Part shown: one piece after another, positions 37,001 to 49,678 of the stretch
Position numbering within the stretch: position 1 is the first letter of the stretch
Layout of the letters: each line of letters begins with the position of its first letter
DNA from: Blasia pusilla
Lineage: Eukaryota; Marchantiophyta; Marchantiopsida; Blasiales
Length of the DNA: 64,000 bases
Assembly: GCA_050084515.1 (NCBI GenBank)
Contig: CM114274.1
Location: 32,426,001-32,490,000 of the forward strand
Reading direction: 5' to 3'
Made by a program: the position numbers and the translations under genes
The notes under the pieces: generated by a model
The model's database searches: none
What the model was told of the DNA's origin: nothing
Seen by the model: only the letters and a program-made list of their open reading frames with translations

Positions 37001-40000
37001 ATTTCCATCCTAATGGATTCTGGTGTATCAAGATCACTTTTCATTAACCAAGATCCACAGATTACCTGACATATTTCCATCAGTGATCTAATGAAAGGGA
37101 ATACTAGTTCATATATCTAAAAGAGATTACTATGGGCATACTGACGATGAGATGCTAGCCTCTTTATTGATTTCTAGTGCGCTCTCCATACCCAGATAGG
37201 ACATGACTAGATATCGAGATTCAGTTCAAAATGCAGTGAAGATAGAAGCCATCCACAGTAAACTTTATGTCACGTTGTTGATGTTATTACAGGTCAGTAT
37301 GTTTGGTATCCTAAATGATGTAATAGCAACCCAGACAATGCGATTACATGACTTGCCTGGACGTCTTGAAAAAGATCATCTTCGTGACTTTGCCCAGGTA
37401 CAGTTTCACACATGTTTTCAACTCTAGGAAAGTATAGATAGTCTAGTTATCATTGCCACACATCAGATGTTTGCAAAAAAGTGAATTTGTTACCCTGAAG
37501 CATGAAATGGATTCTTTGACGGTGTTACTTGTTTTCTCATTAACTTCCGATCTGTGTTTGTAATGCAGTTGGAAGAGCGATTTACACTTGCCAAAGCCAC
37601 ACATCAGGTTGCAGTGTTCACTCAGGTTTGTGAATGTCAGTTCCTCATCGTGACTAGCTGTCTGTATGCAAAATTGAGTCTGAAGTGTTTTCTTGTCCTT
37701 CCCGTGACTATGATGACTCGTGTTATTTCCTGTAAAAAACTACTGAAACAAAGTATCATAGGGAATTTTCAAACGTCTAGCATATAAGAATGGGACACTG
37801 ATTAAGTGGTAAACAAGGTTAGAGTTTCCTTGGTCTAAATCTTACCAAAATTCCTACCAGTTTGGAAGTCACAAGTTGGGATGATGATTTAAAAGTGGCA
37901 TAATCATGCAGGGTATCTTGGCAATGAAGAAGACTTTCATTGGAGCAATAGAACTGGTCTGCTCTCCTCTCTCATGTAGTAGTAAGGCTATGTTGCTGTA
38001 ATCTGATTTACCAAGCAGTTTCTGCCCCATAAATCTTGAACTTTTATTTCTTGTCCACAAATGTGCACAATGTAGGAAACGTGTTCAATATCACTTATAG
38101 AGGATTTGCAGGATCCAAGACAATTGCTGGAGGATGGGATACGTAAGCAACTTGTGAAACAAATTGCTCTCGCACTTCACTCTATCCTTGTCTTTCCCTC
38201 AGGTTCAAGCTATACCTTCTCTCTTTCCGGATACTAGGGTCTTAGAGTTGTTTACAAAGTTGTATATGATCATGTTTTCATGGGATCAGGGTTATCTCAA
38301 AGGGCTGGTGGAGTTTTAAAGGAACCTTCAGGCTGTCAAGGATTCAGGTTGTGAAGGAATTCATTTGGAGGCCATGACACCGTGCTTCGGTGTTGTGAAC
38401 AGGAAAACGTGGCGAATTGGAGGAAAAGTTGCAGGAATTACTTTCAACACTAAATTCACAGCGCCGGTCCATGGAGTATTTTCAGGTATGGTTCATTTAT
38501 TTGTTGCTGTGTTGTTATTCATACCAGTTAAAGGCTATTTCTAATATATATTTTTAGGTAAACTTGAGATAATTATAATTCCTATTAAGTTTCAGGTGTA
38601 ACTGCATTGACTTGTTTACTTAGGAGGACAGGCACACACAAGCAAGTGCCCTGATCAAGAATTCCATGGTGATGGGCCATGCAGATGGAAGATATCTATT
38701 TTGATGCCATTCCAAGAAATAACAGATAGTTCTCCATGGGAGTTCCAACTTAAGTTTTGTACTTCGAGATTTCAAATCTTAAGCCTGACTTCTTCTTTGG
38801 ATGGGCTATGAGTGAAGGACTATGTTCATGTGCATGGACTTCAGCTTTGGCAAGAGGAATTTACGCGCATAATTGATTACAATGTAGAGCAGGTGCAGCA
38901 CTTCCAGGTCCTTGGTTGATGCAAAATATCATATCTTTACAAAATCTGGTCCTTCTGTACTAATACTTTCTTGTTTTACAAAGGAAAGTTCTTGTGATCC
39001 TTTTACATGGGTTCACAAATCCATTTTTATGTATGAGAGGGTAAATTGAGTCTTTTCTAGTCTATGGGTTCCTGTGAACTCTCTTGCATACGGCTTCCAA
39101 GTCCTGGACTTCTGGACCTTCTGGTGCTTTGATCATTGATTAATGAAAAATGAAAAAATTCCTAAACTGGTCATTGTTTGCTCTACAATTGGCCTCTTTG
39201 TTAAATTGATAGCTTTAGAGTGGAATAGTTGTCTTCAGATTGTCCTTTACATGAATGGGACTGATACATATGAGATCATTGTTGTAGGAATGCAACAAAT
39301 ATTTGCGCCGCAGAGTGAAAGATTGGGAGAGTGCATTCCACAATTCGGCTGTGCCAATTCCGCAATATCCAGCTAGTGGAAAGAATTTGTCCACAGCAAT
39401 TAGCTGTATGGGTAGGTTCTCAGACTCTGGTGTTTTTCATTTCCTGTGATAGTAAGCTGGAGATAATTGATGTGATCGATGCATTTGCAATGACACTAGC
39501 CAATGATGGATTTTCCAGGACAGCTCGTGAAAAAGCTCTTGCACATGACGCACCCAACTCGGTCAATGTTTTTAGCCCCCATGAGTGGCTGGTGAGCACA
39601 CTTCTAAGGTTGCCAGAGGAAAATTGTGAATCAGTTGTTTCACTTCTACCATTTCCATGTAAATTCTATCTTTGTGAATGTAGACACACTTACGGGTTAA
39701 GTGAATTTTCCGTTTCACAAATTTTGTTTCTTTTTGTTTCTTTAGGTTTGATGCAGATGGTGAGGAACTTGTTGGACTACATACATTCATAATGCTTCAG
39801 GCAAGGTGAGGTCAAAATTATAAGTTGTGATGCTTGAGTTCTGTAGTGGACGGAATAGTAAACCTATCCACATTCTTTCTTGCTTGTTTCCCTTTAGTTT
39901 GATTGGTCTTAGCACGGGTGGGAGCAGAAGTTTTTCTTGAGAGTATTGTTGTCTCCATTAGTAAGTTGTTGGTTAATTCTTATAAGAGGTGCAAGATGCA

Positions 40001-43000
40001 TAGAAGGTCAATCATAGTTTAGGAGTACCATAAGTTTGCATTTCTATGGTACTTCAAAAACGTTTGATCAAAGGGAATCATGTTCATGACTTAAATCCAA
40101 AGGTGGGTGTTCTAAGCCTCTTGGGATTTCAATTTTTTGCATGCATCTCTGTTTAACTTTATGTGTTTACGTTAGGTTTCTTTCAATTGTCTGTGCTTTT
40201 CCACCAGTCTGGGCCCTGCAGGTATGGCAGGTATTGATCGGTTACTGAGCTTTAATGCAGCCAGTAGTCTCCAACATGTGTTGAAGGTTCTTGGGGAACA
40301 GGTGTGTGCAGAGTCTTACCACATAACGTTATCTTGTTACAAGAATGCTGACATAGACAAACCTCAGTGTCTGTTGTGTAGCTCAGACATATCTATATAT
40401 GTGAATCAATTTGTATATGGAATCTTACTCTCTATCTAATTTAGGTAGATGAGGGTCTTGCTGGCCAATTGCGTCACCTTGAGAATGTGTTATCACCTCC
40501 TTCTGGCATCCCAGATGCTGGTGTTTCAGTCTACAATGAAGTGAGTACTTTTTAAAGTATCTTCTCAGAAGAATGACTTCCTATATTTTACATTGTGTAG
40601 ATTGAGAATTTTTCAAGAAAAACGAAGATCGGGTAGAGTTGCTCTTTTTGCTAGTCGGTTAAATGAGGTTGTGTGATAATGTTCATAATCAAGGCATTCA
40701 CAATTTTCTTCTGAGATATAGTTGTCCTTAGTTGTGTGCAAAGATCGGGAGTAACCAAGTCTGGTCGTCTTGGGTGGAGAAAGTAGCGGAAATTGGACAG
40801 ATTCAAATGCTTCGGTGTCTAATTGCATCACATTTACGTGCTGCATCCAAGGTTGGTCTCTCTGTGCCTGTCCTGTGAATGAGGACATCATCTCTGCTCC
40901 ATGGTTGAAGGGGTGTCTTCTCTTTTTCAATTTTCGTGGGTCTGTGGATCTCTTGGACCTTTGGTTCCACAGTGTTCCCTTTGACCAGTGAATTCATTGG
41001 ATATGTATCGTACTTCATTCCATAAGAATAGGCCAGTAACAGAAGCAGGGCAATTATTCCATCAGTTGAAGGAATTGAACATCTCGTGTAAACCTCCTCT
41101 TGAGCTTCAGTCATGAAAGAGCTCACACCCAAATCCTTATCACTGCAGTAGTGGAACACACATTTTGGGTTCTCGCATCATAACACTTATAATTTAAATT
41201 AAGTTGTCATGTGCAATATTAACTTTTATGGCCAGAAATACATGTCATGGGACATTAATGTAAGTGTGAAGTCTGGGAATGATTTGACAGAGCTTTAGTT
41301 CTCTCTTAGGGCCCGCTCCGCAATTTGCGGACCGAGCCGCTCTGTCGTTTTAATTTTTTTTGACTAGTTTCTTCAAATTTCAGACTGCAAAATCGAAATG
41401 GTCCTCATGGGTCACCCAATTTTTGCACAGGCGGCTTCTACTGCCTTGGGCGACCCTGTCTACCAAAGAAAAAAAACAGATTGAACAAGTTTTTGACACG
41501 ATTTTGTAGTTCGACCTGTTTCCATGTCTCTCTTCTTCTCAGTTCTGTGAGATTTCAGTCGGTAAAATCGCATTTGGGCTCATGGGTCAGGATATTTTTG
41601 CACAATCTGTATCTACATCTTTGGACGACCCTGTCTGCCACAAGAAAGAACAGACTGACTCAGATTTCAAATCTATTTCCATGCTCGACTTGTCTCCTTC
41701 TCCATAACTTCGAGTACTCTTAGAGATGGTCCAACTATTCTGTCAAATTCCAACCCCGTTTTCAGAGTCTCCCTAGTTCATACCCTTCTCTCTACTCAGG
41801 GACCAGGAACTCCCAGCAAAATCGGGCTGCACCTCCCTGGACGATCCTGCCTAACCATGGAACGGGCAAAAGCCAGGGATGTTGAGACGATTCTCAAGCT
41901 CTGACCTCCCTCTGACTCCATAGACGGGACTATGGTTTCTCTGGAGTAAAGCACACGCTATCTAATTGTTTTCCCCATTCCCACTGCCTGAGCACATAGA
42001 CCAGTACATCGAGTGAACACTGCACCCATGACTACCACAGAACAACCAGCGTTAGAAACCTCACCGGAGGAGGTCCAAGACACGACCAGCGTCAAGGATC
42101 TTTCCCACAAGCAAACGAAGAGCAGGGACAGTGGACGATCTGTGAGATCAAATGGCTCACGGAGATTGATCGCACCAAACTCTCGCCACTATGTGAGGAA
42201 AAAAATGAGGCAGTGTGACAAGGAATGACTCCATGCAGCTGTCACACATTCAACAGAGGTTATACCATATCTGGAAGTTCAACAGGGCTTCCCACCAGAA
42301 TGGCAAATGAATACGATCTACCCACTCTTCAAGGCTGGAGACCCAATGATACCATCCAACTACAGAACGATCATGGTGAGCTCCCTCATGGCCAAATTGT
42401 ATGGGCTACTGCTGGAAAGGAAAATCAGCGACTGGGCTGAAGAAAAGAAGGTGCGAGCCAGAGGACAAGCAGGTTTCCGACACTCACATAGCACCCTGGA
42501 TCACCTTCTCACACTCCGGGTACTGATTGAAGAAACTTCCAAGTCGAGAATTGGTCACAAGCCCGGTAAATTGTTCTGCTGTTTTGTAGACTTCAAGAAG
42601 GCCTTTGACACAGTCCCAAGGGCGCTCCTTTGGAAACGACTTGAAGAGTTGGGTGTCCCACCACAACAACTTACAGCAATCAGGGTCTCATATGCTCAGG
42701 TGTTTGCACAGATTGCCACTAAGAGGGGCAGATCTGAAACTTTATCTTCCAACACCGGAGTCAAACAAGGATGCCCCCTCTCACCTACATTGTTTGGGCT
42801 CTACATTGACGAACTTGAAGAGGTGCTTTCTGGAGTGAATGGAGATCCACCAGAGCTAGCACACTGCCTCATCCCCCTGCTCCTGTATGCAGATGATATA
42901 GTTCTGATGTCTAGAACAGCACATGGGCTCCAACTTTACCTGAATGCACTTTCAAGCTTCTGCAACAAATCGGGCATGGAAGTCAACTTGCTGAAAACGA

Positions 43001-46000
43001 AGATAATCATCTTTGGATCACAGCTCCCTACGGCGCAGCGGTCACACACTTTCACCTTCAGCCAGGGAATGAGAAGGGAGATCATTGAGATTGTGGGTGA
43101 GTACATATACCTGGGGGTGCAACTCAAACCCAACAACCAATGGAGAGCCAATGGGAGTCGCAACAAGATCAATGCAGGCTTGAGGGGTCTACACCTGCTA
43201 CAAACCAATTGCAGAAGAATGGAACTCTGGCATATTCCACAGAAACTCCATCTCTTCAAAGCTCTGGTGATCCCAGCCACACTCTATGCATCTGAAGTGT
43301 GGGCCCCAGTTCCAAGGCTTGGCCCCAGGGCCTTGAGGCCCCCCAGAAACTCTTCATGCGTCAGAGTCTGGGCATTAGGAAAACCACTCCCCACAACATT
43401 CTATTGGCTGAGTTTGGGGAGGTACCAATGGAGATCCATGCTGTAAAAAATCTGATCACATTTCTCCAACACCTTGAGGATATCTGCGAGGACGATCCCA
43501 ATCGTCTATCCGCCAGGGCCTACGTGGTTTCAAAAAGTAGTGCCACCCTTGGGGCCAAAAATTGGTACTATGACTGCATGGAGTGGCTCATGAAATGGGG
43601 AATATCCATCGGTGACCTGCCTAAGGCCACCCACCAGGACCTTGCTGAACAATTACACAACAATTACATTGCCATCAACTGGGGCCGACACCAGCGTCTC
43701 TGGGAAAGCAGGGGGAATTCCTCTCACAAAAATGGTGAAAGAATGAGGCGCTACCACACCCTCATGAACAACTGCAGATCCATGCAGCAAGCCTCCTACA
43801 TCTCTGCCCCCATTCCCACTAAGTTACGTCATACATTAGCGAGATTCATATGTGGCTCTACTGACCTGGAGATTGAGAAAGGAAAATTCTCACGGAAGAA
43901 AAGGGAGGACAGATTATGTAGATTTTGCAACTCGGGGCTTGTTGATGATGAACATCACTACCTCTTCGACTGCACCTTTCACGATCACATTAGGCTTGAC
44001 TTCCCGGATCTCTTTGTTCACCGAGCTCCCAGGTCCTCCCGTTCATGACTAGGCAGAATCAGACTCAGATTGCTAAATTCTTGCATAGTTGTGTGAAGAC
44101 CAGGGACACTCACCTGGCTCTGAGGAACCCTTAGGCCCTCGCTGGTGCTTGCTCTCTCTCCAATACTAAGTCCCATGGCCCTGTGGGGTCCCCGTGGACA
44201 ATAAATCTATTCATTCATTCATTCTTAGAAGAACTACTCCTCACGACATCCTACTGGCTGAGTTTGGTGAGGTTCCTATGGAGATTCATGCTGTTAAAAA
44301 TCTGATCACATTCCTCCAACACCTTCAGGATATTAGTGAGGATGATCCCAATCGCCTTTCAGCCAGAGCTTTTGAAGTCTCTAAGAGTAGTGCACCCGCT
44401 GGGGCAAAAAATTGGTACTACATGTATGGAATGGCTCATGAAATGGGGCATTTTAATCAGTGAACCTGCCAACAGCCACCGACCAGGACCTGTTGGAGCA
44501 ACTACACTTCAACTACATCTATCGATTGGGATCGGCTCCAAAAGCTTTGGGAGAACAGGGGGAATAAATCTTAAAATGATGGGGAACATATGAGACGCTA
44601 CCACACCTTCATGACTACTAGCAGATCCATGAAGCAGGGCTCTTACATCTCTGCCCCCATTCCCACTAAATTACGTCATGCAGTAGCCAGATTCAGATGT
44701 GGTTCAACTGACCTTGAGATTGAGAAAGGAAGATCCTCTCAGAAGAGGAGAGAAGACAGATTCTGTAGATTTTGCAACTCAGGGCTCCTTGATGATGAAC
44801 ATCATTACCTTTTCCACTGGCCCTTTTACAATCACATTAGACTTGACTTTCCGGATCTCTTTGCTCAACTGGCCCTCAAGGTCTCTGAATTCATGGCTAG
44901 GCAGAATCAGGTTCAGATTGCCAACTTCCTACATTTGTGTATGATGACTAGGGAAAATCACCTGGCACAAAAGACCTCTTAGGGCCTTGCTGTTGCTGGT
45001 ACTTTCTTTTGAACTGCTGTAATTTTTTGCAGAGCTAAGACCCATGGCCCTGTGGGGTCCCCGTGGACAATAAATCTATTCATTCGTTCATTCTCATGCA
45101 TGACTCATAAAGTATGACCACTTTGAAGTCCATGCTCCTTTGCTTAAGGAAACTGTGGGGTTGTTGCAGGTTGATGCAAGTCTTGTATCATTTGGATTGG
45201 AAGGCATGAATGCAGCCGTTCTTGCAACAATTAGCAGTAGCAGAAAGGTATTTTGATCACTTATGGGATTTGGCTGATCTTTTGTGGCTTTGATGGCCAA
45301 TTTCCATCTACAACTCTTCCAACTCTCCTGGAGTTCTCAATCAGAATTCTAGAGAGAAGCCTTCCATCCTCGTGCATGGTGAGAGAGAGTGGTTTTGCAT
45401 TTTCATGCCTTCAATGCTGGTCAAAAGATTACTGAAGCTCCATTTGTCAATTCCTCCCCTCCCCTTCAGCAGAATAGTAGCAACGGACAGTGGGAAGGCA
45501 AAGACTTGCTGTTGGCAGAGCTGAGGAAGCAATTGCAAATGTGTGGACTACACTCACCAATGTGTGCCCTCTACATTACGGCACACACTCCAGACAATTT
45601 GGCGCTGCTGTTATTTTTCATCACACTTTCACGGGTACTTTTGAGGCAGTTGGTGAAGCTCCTTGACTGGGTTTATGTTAGGATAAAGGGATGATTCTGG
45701 AATAGAGAATAAAAGAGACAGGAAATCATGGCAGGTGAAGGAAGTTTTTTGAATCTTTGAATCGTTTATGGTCCACATTGGGGATTTGGCAATACGGTGT
45801 TAATGGGTTTCACCCGAGAGTTCATGTGTACTGTGCAGTTACCAAGATATGTTGTTGACAGTCACGTTGGCACTTTGACAAGCAAAATGAAAAAATCTGC
45901 TCTAGACTGCAGCCCTTTGGTATGATATTTGGTGTATTAATCCGAATTATGAAGATTGGCAGTTTAAATTTGAAGTTGTATCAAGCTCATGATTGTACCA

Positions 46001-47170
46001 GAAAAATAGTCCGAGATGTGTTTCTGGTTGAAGTTTGGATTAGTTCTCTGTTGATGGAAATTTTTAAAATGCCCACGGTTTATCTCTGATGCATCAGGTA
46101 GTGGGCTTTGGAACACTTCTCCAGCAGTTCCATCCATCACATATGACTTCATATGTGCAGGTGAGTCCTTCTAAGATCCTACCATTGGTTTCGATGCTCT
46201 TAAACAGAGTGGAAAAGTTTATGGGACTAGTATGCCTGTATAATTGCATGCCTTTCTGTTGTGATGATCCACAATGAACAGTTATAAACATAGTTCTTGT
46301 GCTGGTATGCTTTGATGCAGTACTTGGGTCAGTATATTCAAACCCATGTGGAACATCATTCGCTGGGCACAAGCTCAGAAAAGAAGGCAGTTGAGTTGCC
46401 CTCCGAGGTCTCTCCTCATCATAGAACCTAAGTTCGTTTTTGATGTTTGTTTTGGTTATTTCTGGTGTTTCAAAATTTAACCTCTTCCTTTCTCTCAGAA
46501 GAAGCTAGGTGGTAAGCAAGGAGAGGGTTAAATCAAATGCATTTCCACCCCCTTAAAAAATGGACACACTCCACACATTGTGCTCTTCAGCTCACGTGAT
46601 TCTTCACTCAGCGGAATCAATCTGAAACTCTTCCCAACCAAGTCAGCAAGAACCAGAGGCAATTGACATTTCAGAATCATCCTTTAAGCAGCATACTATC
46701 AAAATGAAACAAGTTTAAATGGTCATGAATATGGTGTCCATCCGCACAGCCCGAGAGCTCCATTTGTGTGTGTGCTGGAGGAAAGGATTGAGCCCTGATT
46801 TTAGTAACCTTACTACTTGCCTTTTATTCCTTCCACAATTTATACATCAGCTAAATTCCTTTTATCCTTTTTTCAATACTTCTTTCACTTTTTCGTAGCT
46901 TGTTTTCATGGCCCTGGCCGGGTAGCAGTAGAAGCATTGGATTTTTATGGAACTAGCCAGATTTATTAGACTATTTCCCCAACTCAAGAATAGATTACTC
47001 AATTTCCGACTAGACATTTAGTTCTCACACATTTGCTATCGATTGTGTTTGTGAGGCAGGTTCCAAATGCTGCAGCATGGCTTCTTTCTCTCTTCAAATA
47101 TGTTAATATTCCACAGAATCTCCTGGATTTATGCTTGCCGGCCCCTATACTTGATGGCATTGAGTCATAA
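31089..47170 (+). CDS. WASHC5: Strumpellin (WASH complex subunit 5), 29 exons
   Basis: Traced by comparison with animal strumpellin, about 1,208 codons. Exons: 31089-31261, 31735-31909, 32605-33306, 33574-33717, 33901-34068, 34525-34650, 35253-35315, 35686-35778, 36138-36248, 36481-36644, 36831-36909, 37293-37397, 37569-37625, 37912-37956, 38076-38202, 38403-38485, 38818-38892, 39288-39411, 39519-39591, 39746-39805, 40208-40301, 40445-40540, 40744-40851, 45170-45247, 45473-45634, 45839-45919, 46098-46160, 46321-46407, 47060-47170. All phases join without a stop and nearly all junctions are GT-AG. Landmarks: LLRIVS and [10 protein letters not shown] (exon 1), PEHRSTAL and [12 protein letters not shown] (exon 3), [13 protein letters not shown] (exon 4), [17 protein letters not shown] (exon 11), [16 protein letters not shown] (exon 15), [15 protein letters not shown] (exon 17), [10 protein letters not shown] (exon 21). 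The protein is a helical scaffold of the endosomal WASH complex, which activates Arp2/3. The exon 5 and exon 25 acceptors and the exon 28 donor (GTCTCT) are the least certain. Intron 23 holds LINEs. Confidence 0.93.
41310..44224 (+). mobile_element. LINE copy 1 inside strumpellin intron 23
   Basis: This is a non-LTR element in the same orientation as the host gene. It begins near a GC-rich hairpin-prone segment at 41310. A leader contains three related segments (near 41395, 41570 and 41818, each with an AAAATCG start and a GACGA/CGACCCTG core). Reverse transcriptase (42307-43446) and a C-terminal zinc region follow. It ends GTGGACAATAAATC and a TATTCATTCATTCATTC tail. The endonuclease that should precede the RT is absent: only about 1 kb separates the 5' end from RT motifs. 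The clade is not assigned; the ATTC-type tail is not that of typical poly(A)-ended plant L1. Confidence 0.8.
42237..44048 (+). pseudogene. LINE reverse transcriptase and C-terminal domain
   Basis: The RT reads [80 protein letters not shown] and the catalytic [11 protein letters not shown], followed by [10 protein letters not shown]. These are the standard non-LTR RT blocks in order. A +1 shift at about 43300 moves the frame to 43299-44048, which holds the RT-distal helical region and a CCHC-type motif, [19 protein letters not shown], near its end. The frame opens without a good start codon and lacks an endonuclease, so the copy is a deleted derivative. It would need an intact relative to move. 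Confidence 0.88.
44225..45093 (+). mobile_element. LINE copy 2, 5'-truncated, in tandem
   Basis: This copy begins directly after the tail of copy 1. It repeats the last 850 bp of that element, starting at the region equivalent to about 43374 (ACTACTCCTCACGACATCCT), and ends with the same GTGGACAATAAATC and ATTC tail. The C-terminal zinc motif is conserved ([19 protein letters not shown], last Cys changed to Trp). Two short frames (44194-44463 and 44590-44982) are separated by a shift. The 5' truncation is typical of aborted target-primed reverse transcription. Third-position differences from copy 1 suggest independent insertions of related copies. Confidence 0.85.
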
Positions 47171-48650
47171 TAATCCTTTGAAGCTCCTTGCAGCTTACTT
47201 GTCCTAGAGGGAGAGGCCCACGCCATCCATCAGATCTCCACCTACTGCCAAATTCTTTGGACGAAACTTGAAGGTAGAATCCTGCAAAATTCCGGAAAAA
47301 ATACCATAGGGACTTTTAGTAGAGATTTCTTGACTTGAATCTTAGAGCACAGTTCAAGAGTTTGAAGCTTCGTAGTTGTTTGCAAGAATTGCAAACTAGT
47401 GTAGCCCAATCATGTGGGAGGACATGAGGGAAGAGAATTGATGAAATCGAAGTCAGATGTTCAGAATTGAGAAATCAGTGAAGTGTAGCAAATTTGACAA
47501 GATTTTAAGAGGCGGAGGCTTCTCAATCTTGGTGGAGTTGCTCAAGAGTGGAGCAATTCAAGATGAGATTGTAGGGACGGAGTTTCTGAGACAATTTTGA
47601 TGAGGAAATCAGTGTCAATCGTGATCATATTGAGTGTAGGCAAGCCGGCTAGTATGTGGGCACTTCGTTGTTGATTTTGAGTGAGAGTTGCTTGATTTTG
47701 GACCAAATCGGATGAAATCTTCAATCAACCGTTCTTCATCCATACAAGGATGATGAAGGTTACTTTTGCTCCTTGCTTCATGTTATCTTTACTTTTGCTC
47801 CTTGCTTCATTATCAAAGAGCAAAAGTAAGGATGACACAATCATGTTGTATTGTGCAGGATTTTGTGCGATCTGTATTTGTCATTGGAAAAGTTGTGAAA
47901 ATTGAGTCTAAGAGTGAAAACGAGACCAGAAACGGAGTTCATTTGAGGAAGATTCCAAAAATATTCCTCGCAACAACATAGATTCCCTAAGAAGAATGGG
48001 TTACTGGTGTGGAATGGGCAGCAGAGCATTGCTGGAGATGTTGAGCGAGGCATAAGAACTTAAGTTCTTATAACCCTTATGAGGAAAAAATGAGAAAAAG
48101 TGAGAAGAGGAGCTTCTCATTTTATCATAACTCAAGTTCTGATATCCCTTTGTTGATGAACATGGTTCAAGCTATAAAGAGGCTATGTGGTGTAGTTTTC
48201 CCTCAATGAGAGGTTGAGAAAGTTCGGGTGCCGCTAGTGTGGAGGAACTACCTTGGAACTACCCTAGAACTACCATGAGCATGTCTCTCTGTGGGCCAAT
48301 CCGCTAGAGGGATGTCCTCCGCAAGTACATCCCCTCCATCAACTCTCTTGGTAACCTAACACCACTTGTGAATGTTGCCAGCGTGTTCATCGTATTGTCA
48401 AGTTGTCGACCACCACTATGCCCGGGGGCTGGTATTCTGGCAGGAGAGAGGAGAGAGGATAGGAAGAGAGGAAGAGAGGAGAGTCTCTCTTAAAAAAAAG
48501 GGCCAAATCCGCCTCCTCTCTTCAAAACTTTTTGACATATTCGAAATTTTTGTTTGCTTTCAAATTCATTAAATCTTTAGGAGAGAGTAGTGGCTTGCAC
48601 CCCTTGCAAGCAAATTCACCATAACAAAGGAAAGATTTTTAGAAGTGATT
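47171..48650. other. Downstream intergenic region, no gene seen
   Basis: ORFs here are short and without motifs. The first few hundred bases should contain the strumpellin 3' untranslated region. A 26-bp unit containing ACTTTTGCTCCTTGCTTCAT is repeated in tandem at about 47760-47812, and a purine tract (GAGAGAGGAGAGAGG type) lies at 48438-48484. Confidence 0.5.
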
Positions 48651-48857
48651 CCATTCCACCCTGCACCCACGAAGATCCAATTGGTTGGGAATCCGAAATG
48701 GCAATCCAACAGGCAATAGGAATCCAGCACGTCTTAGAGAAGAAAATAAGCCTACGACTGGTTTGACAATACTAGGGGAACGAGCCAAAAGTGAAGAAGC
48801 CCGTCACAATGCCTCAGAAGTTGGTCTCATAGGGAAAGAGGCCGATCACTCAAGCAG

Positions 48858-48955
48858 CCAACCTGTCGGAATCCGACATCTTGCCTGGAAATGGTTAAAA
48901 AGTTGCAGTGGTGAAAAAGTGAAAAGTTGCAACCCGTCGGAATCAGACGGGTTGC
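48858..48955. repeat. 27-bp palindrome, first pair
   Basis: Two copies, 48858-48884 and 48929-48955, start 71 bp apart. They match the arm pattern GCAACCCGTCGGA, one base, TCCGACGGGTTGC with a few mismatches. See the main array at 49679-50194. Confidence 0.85.
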
Positions 48956-49098
48956 AAAATAAACATTATGAGTAGCTAGACAAACACAATCGACAAGTCC
49001 AAAAAAAATATTTAGCAAACTTTTACAAACACCATTATCGTTTGAAAAAATCTTGTCCTTTATTACATCCGAAGGAAGCTCGGAAATGTACATTTGAT

Positions 49099-49655
49099 CT
49101 AGTCTATGATTTCTTCAACCTCGTCATCTACGAATTTACTCCTAACTCTCCTAGGTTCCTGTACAAAAGGAATGTCTTGGGATACAAGTGGCTCCTCTGG
49201 CCGATTGTAGACGGGGATCGAAAATGTTGGCGAATTCGAGAGCCTTGGCACCCCCCTAGGTACACCATAACGGTCCCATGTAACCTGATTTGAGTCCCAC
49301 CGCCTTCCTCGGTAGTAAATCTTGTACGCTCTACAAGGTGACACCCATCCAGTATCAATATGTGCTTCGTCCTTGGGAGACACCACCATGTCCTCAGCCA
49401 GGTAGTAGGAATCCATGGCCGTGACGACCTTGGACACCAACTCCGTTGTCTCGAGGGCTTGCTCCTCCGCATCTCCTTCGAAAAAGTCTTCAGGCTGCAC
49501 AAATTGGGGATGTCGTCCCTACCTGCGGCCACTGCATCATAGAGCAGGCGTAGATTTTTCTCGTTTATGTCCTCAGGGTCGTTGAAGTCCAGCCAGATGG
49601 GGAAATTCTCCACCTCCAAGTCGGACATGCTTTGATCCATCTCCATGTCGTACAT
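49099..49655 (-). pseudogene. Acidic protein, probable last exon(s) of a damaged gene
   Basis: On the minus strand the frame starting near 49655 (MYDMEMDQSMSDLEVENFP... DDIPNL) runs to about 49505. A shifted frame then continues (QPEDFFEGDAEEQALETTEL ... AYKIYYRGRRWDSNQVTWDR) to a stop at 49099. The two frames differ by one base position near 49500, which is either a frameshift or a very short intron I could not justify. The protein is acidic and rich in Trp/Tyr towards the end. I do not recognise the family. It is co-oriented with the exons at 50226-50686 and 50797-51243 and is probably the 3' end of the same gene. Confidence 0.55.
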
Positions 49656-49678
49656 GGAAGATGGCTACATGGGTTCCT

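Noticed and set aside
39799-39808. A GC-AG intron donor (CAG then GCAAGG) after exon 20.
   Set aside because: The standard donor five bases later (GCAAG then GTGAGG) gives the phase required by exon 21, so no non-canonical intron is needed.
42013-42228. A 71-codon ORF before the LINE RT as a separate ORF1 protein.
   Set aside because: It has no RRM or zinc knuckle, and its position where an endonuclease should be makes it more likely residue of a deleted ORF2 N-terminus.
48685-48975. 96-codon plus-strand ORF ending in NPSESDGLQ.
   Set aside because: Its only distinctive part is the translated palindrome; the rest has no recognisable features.
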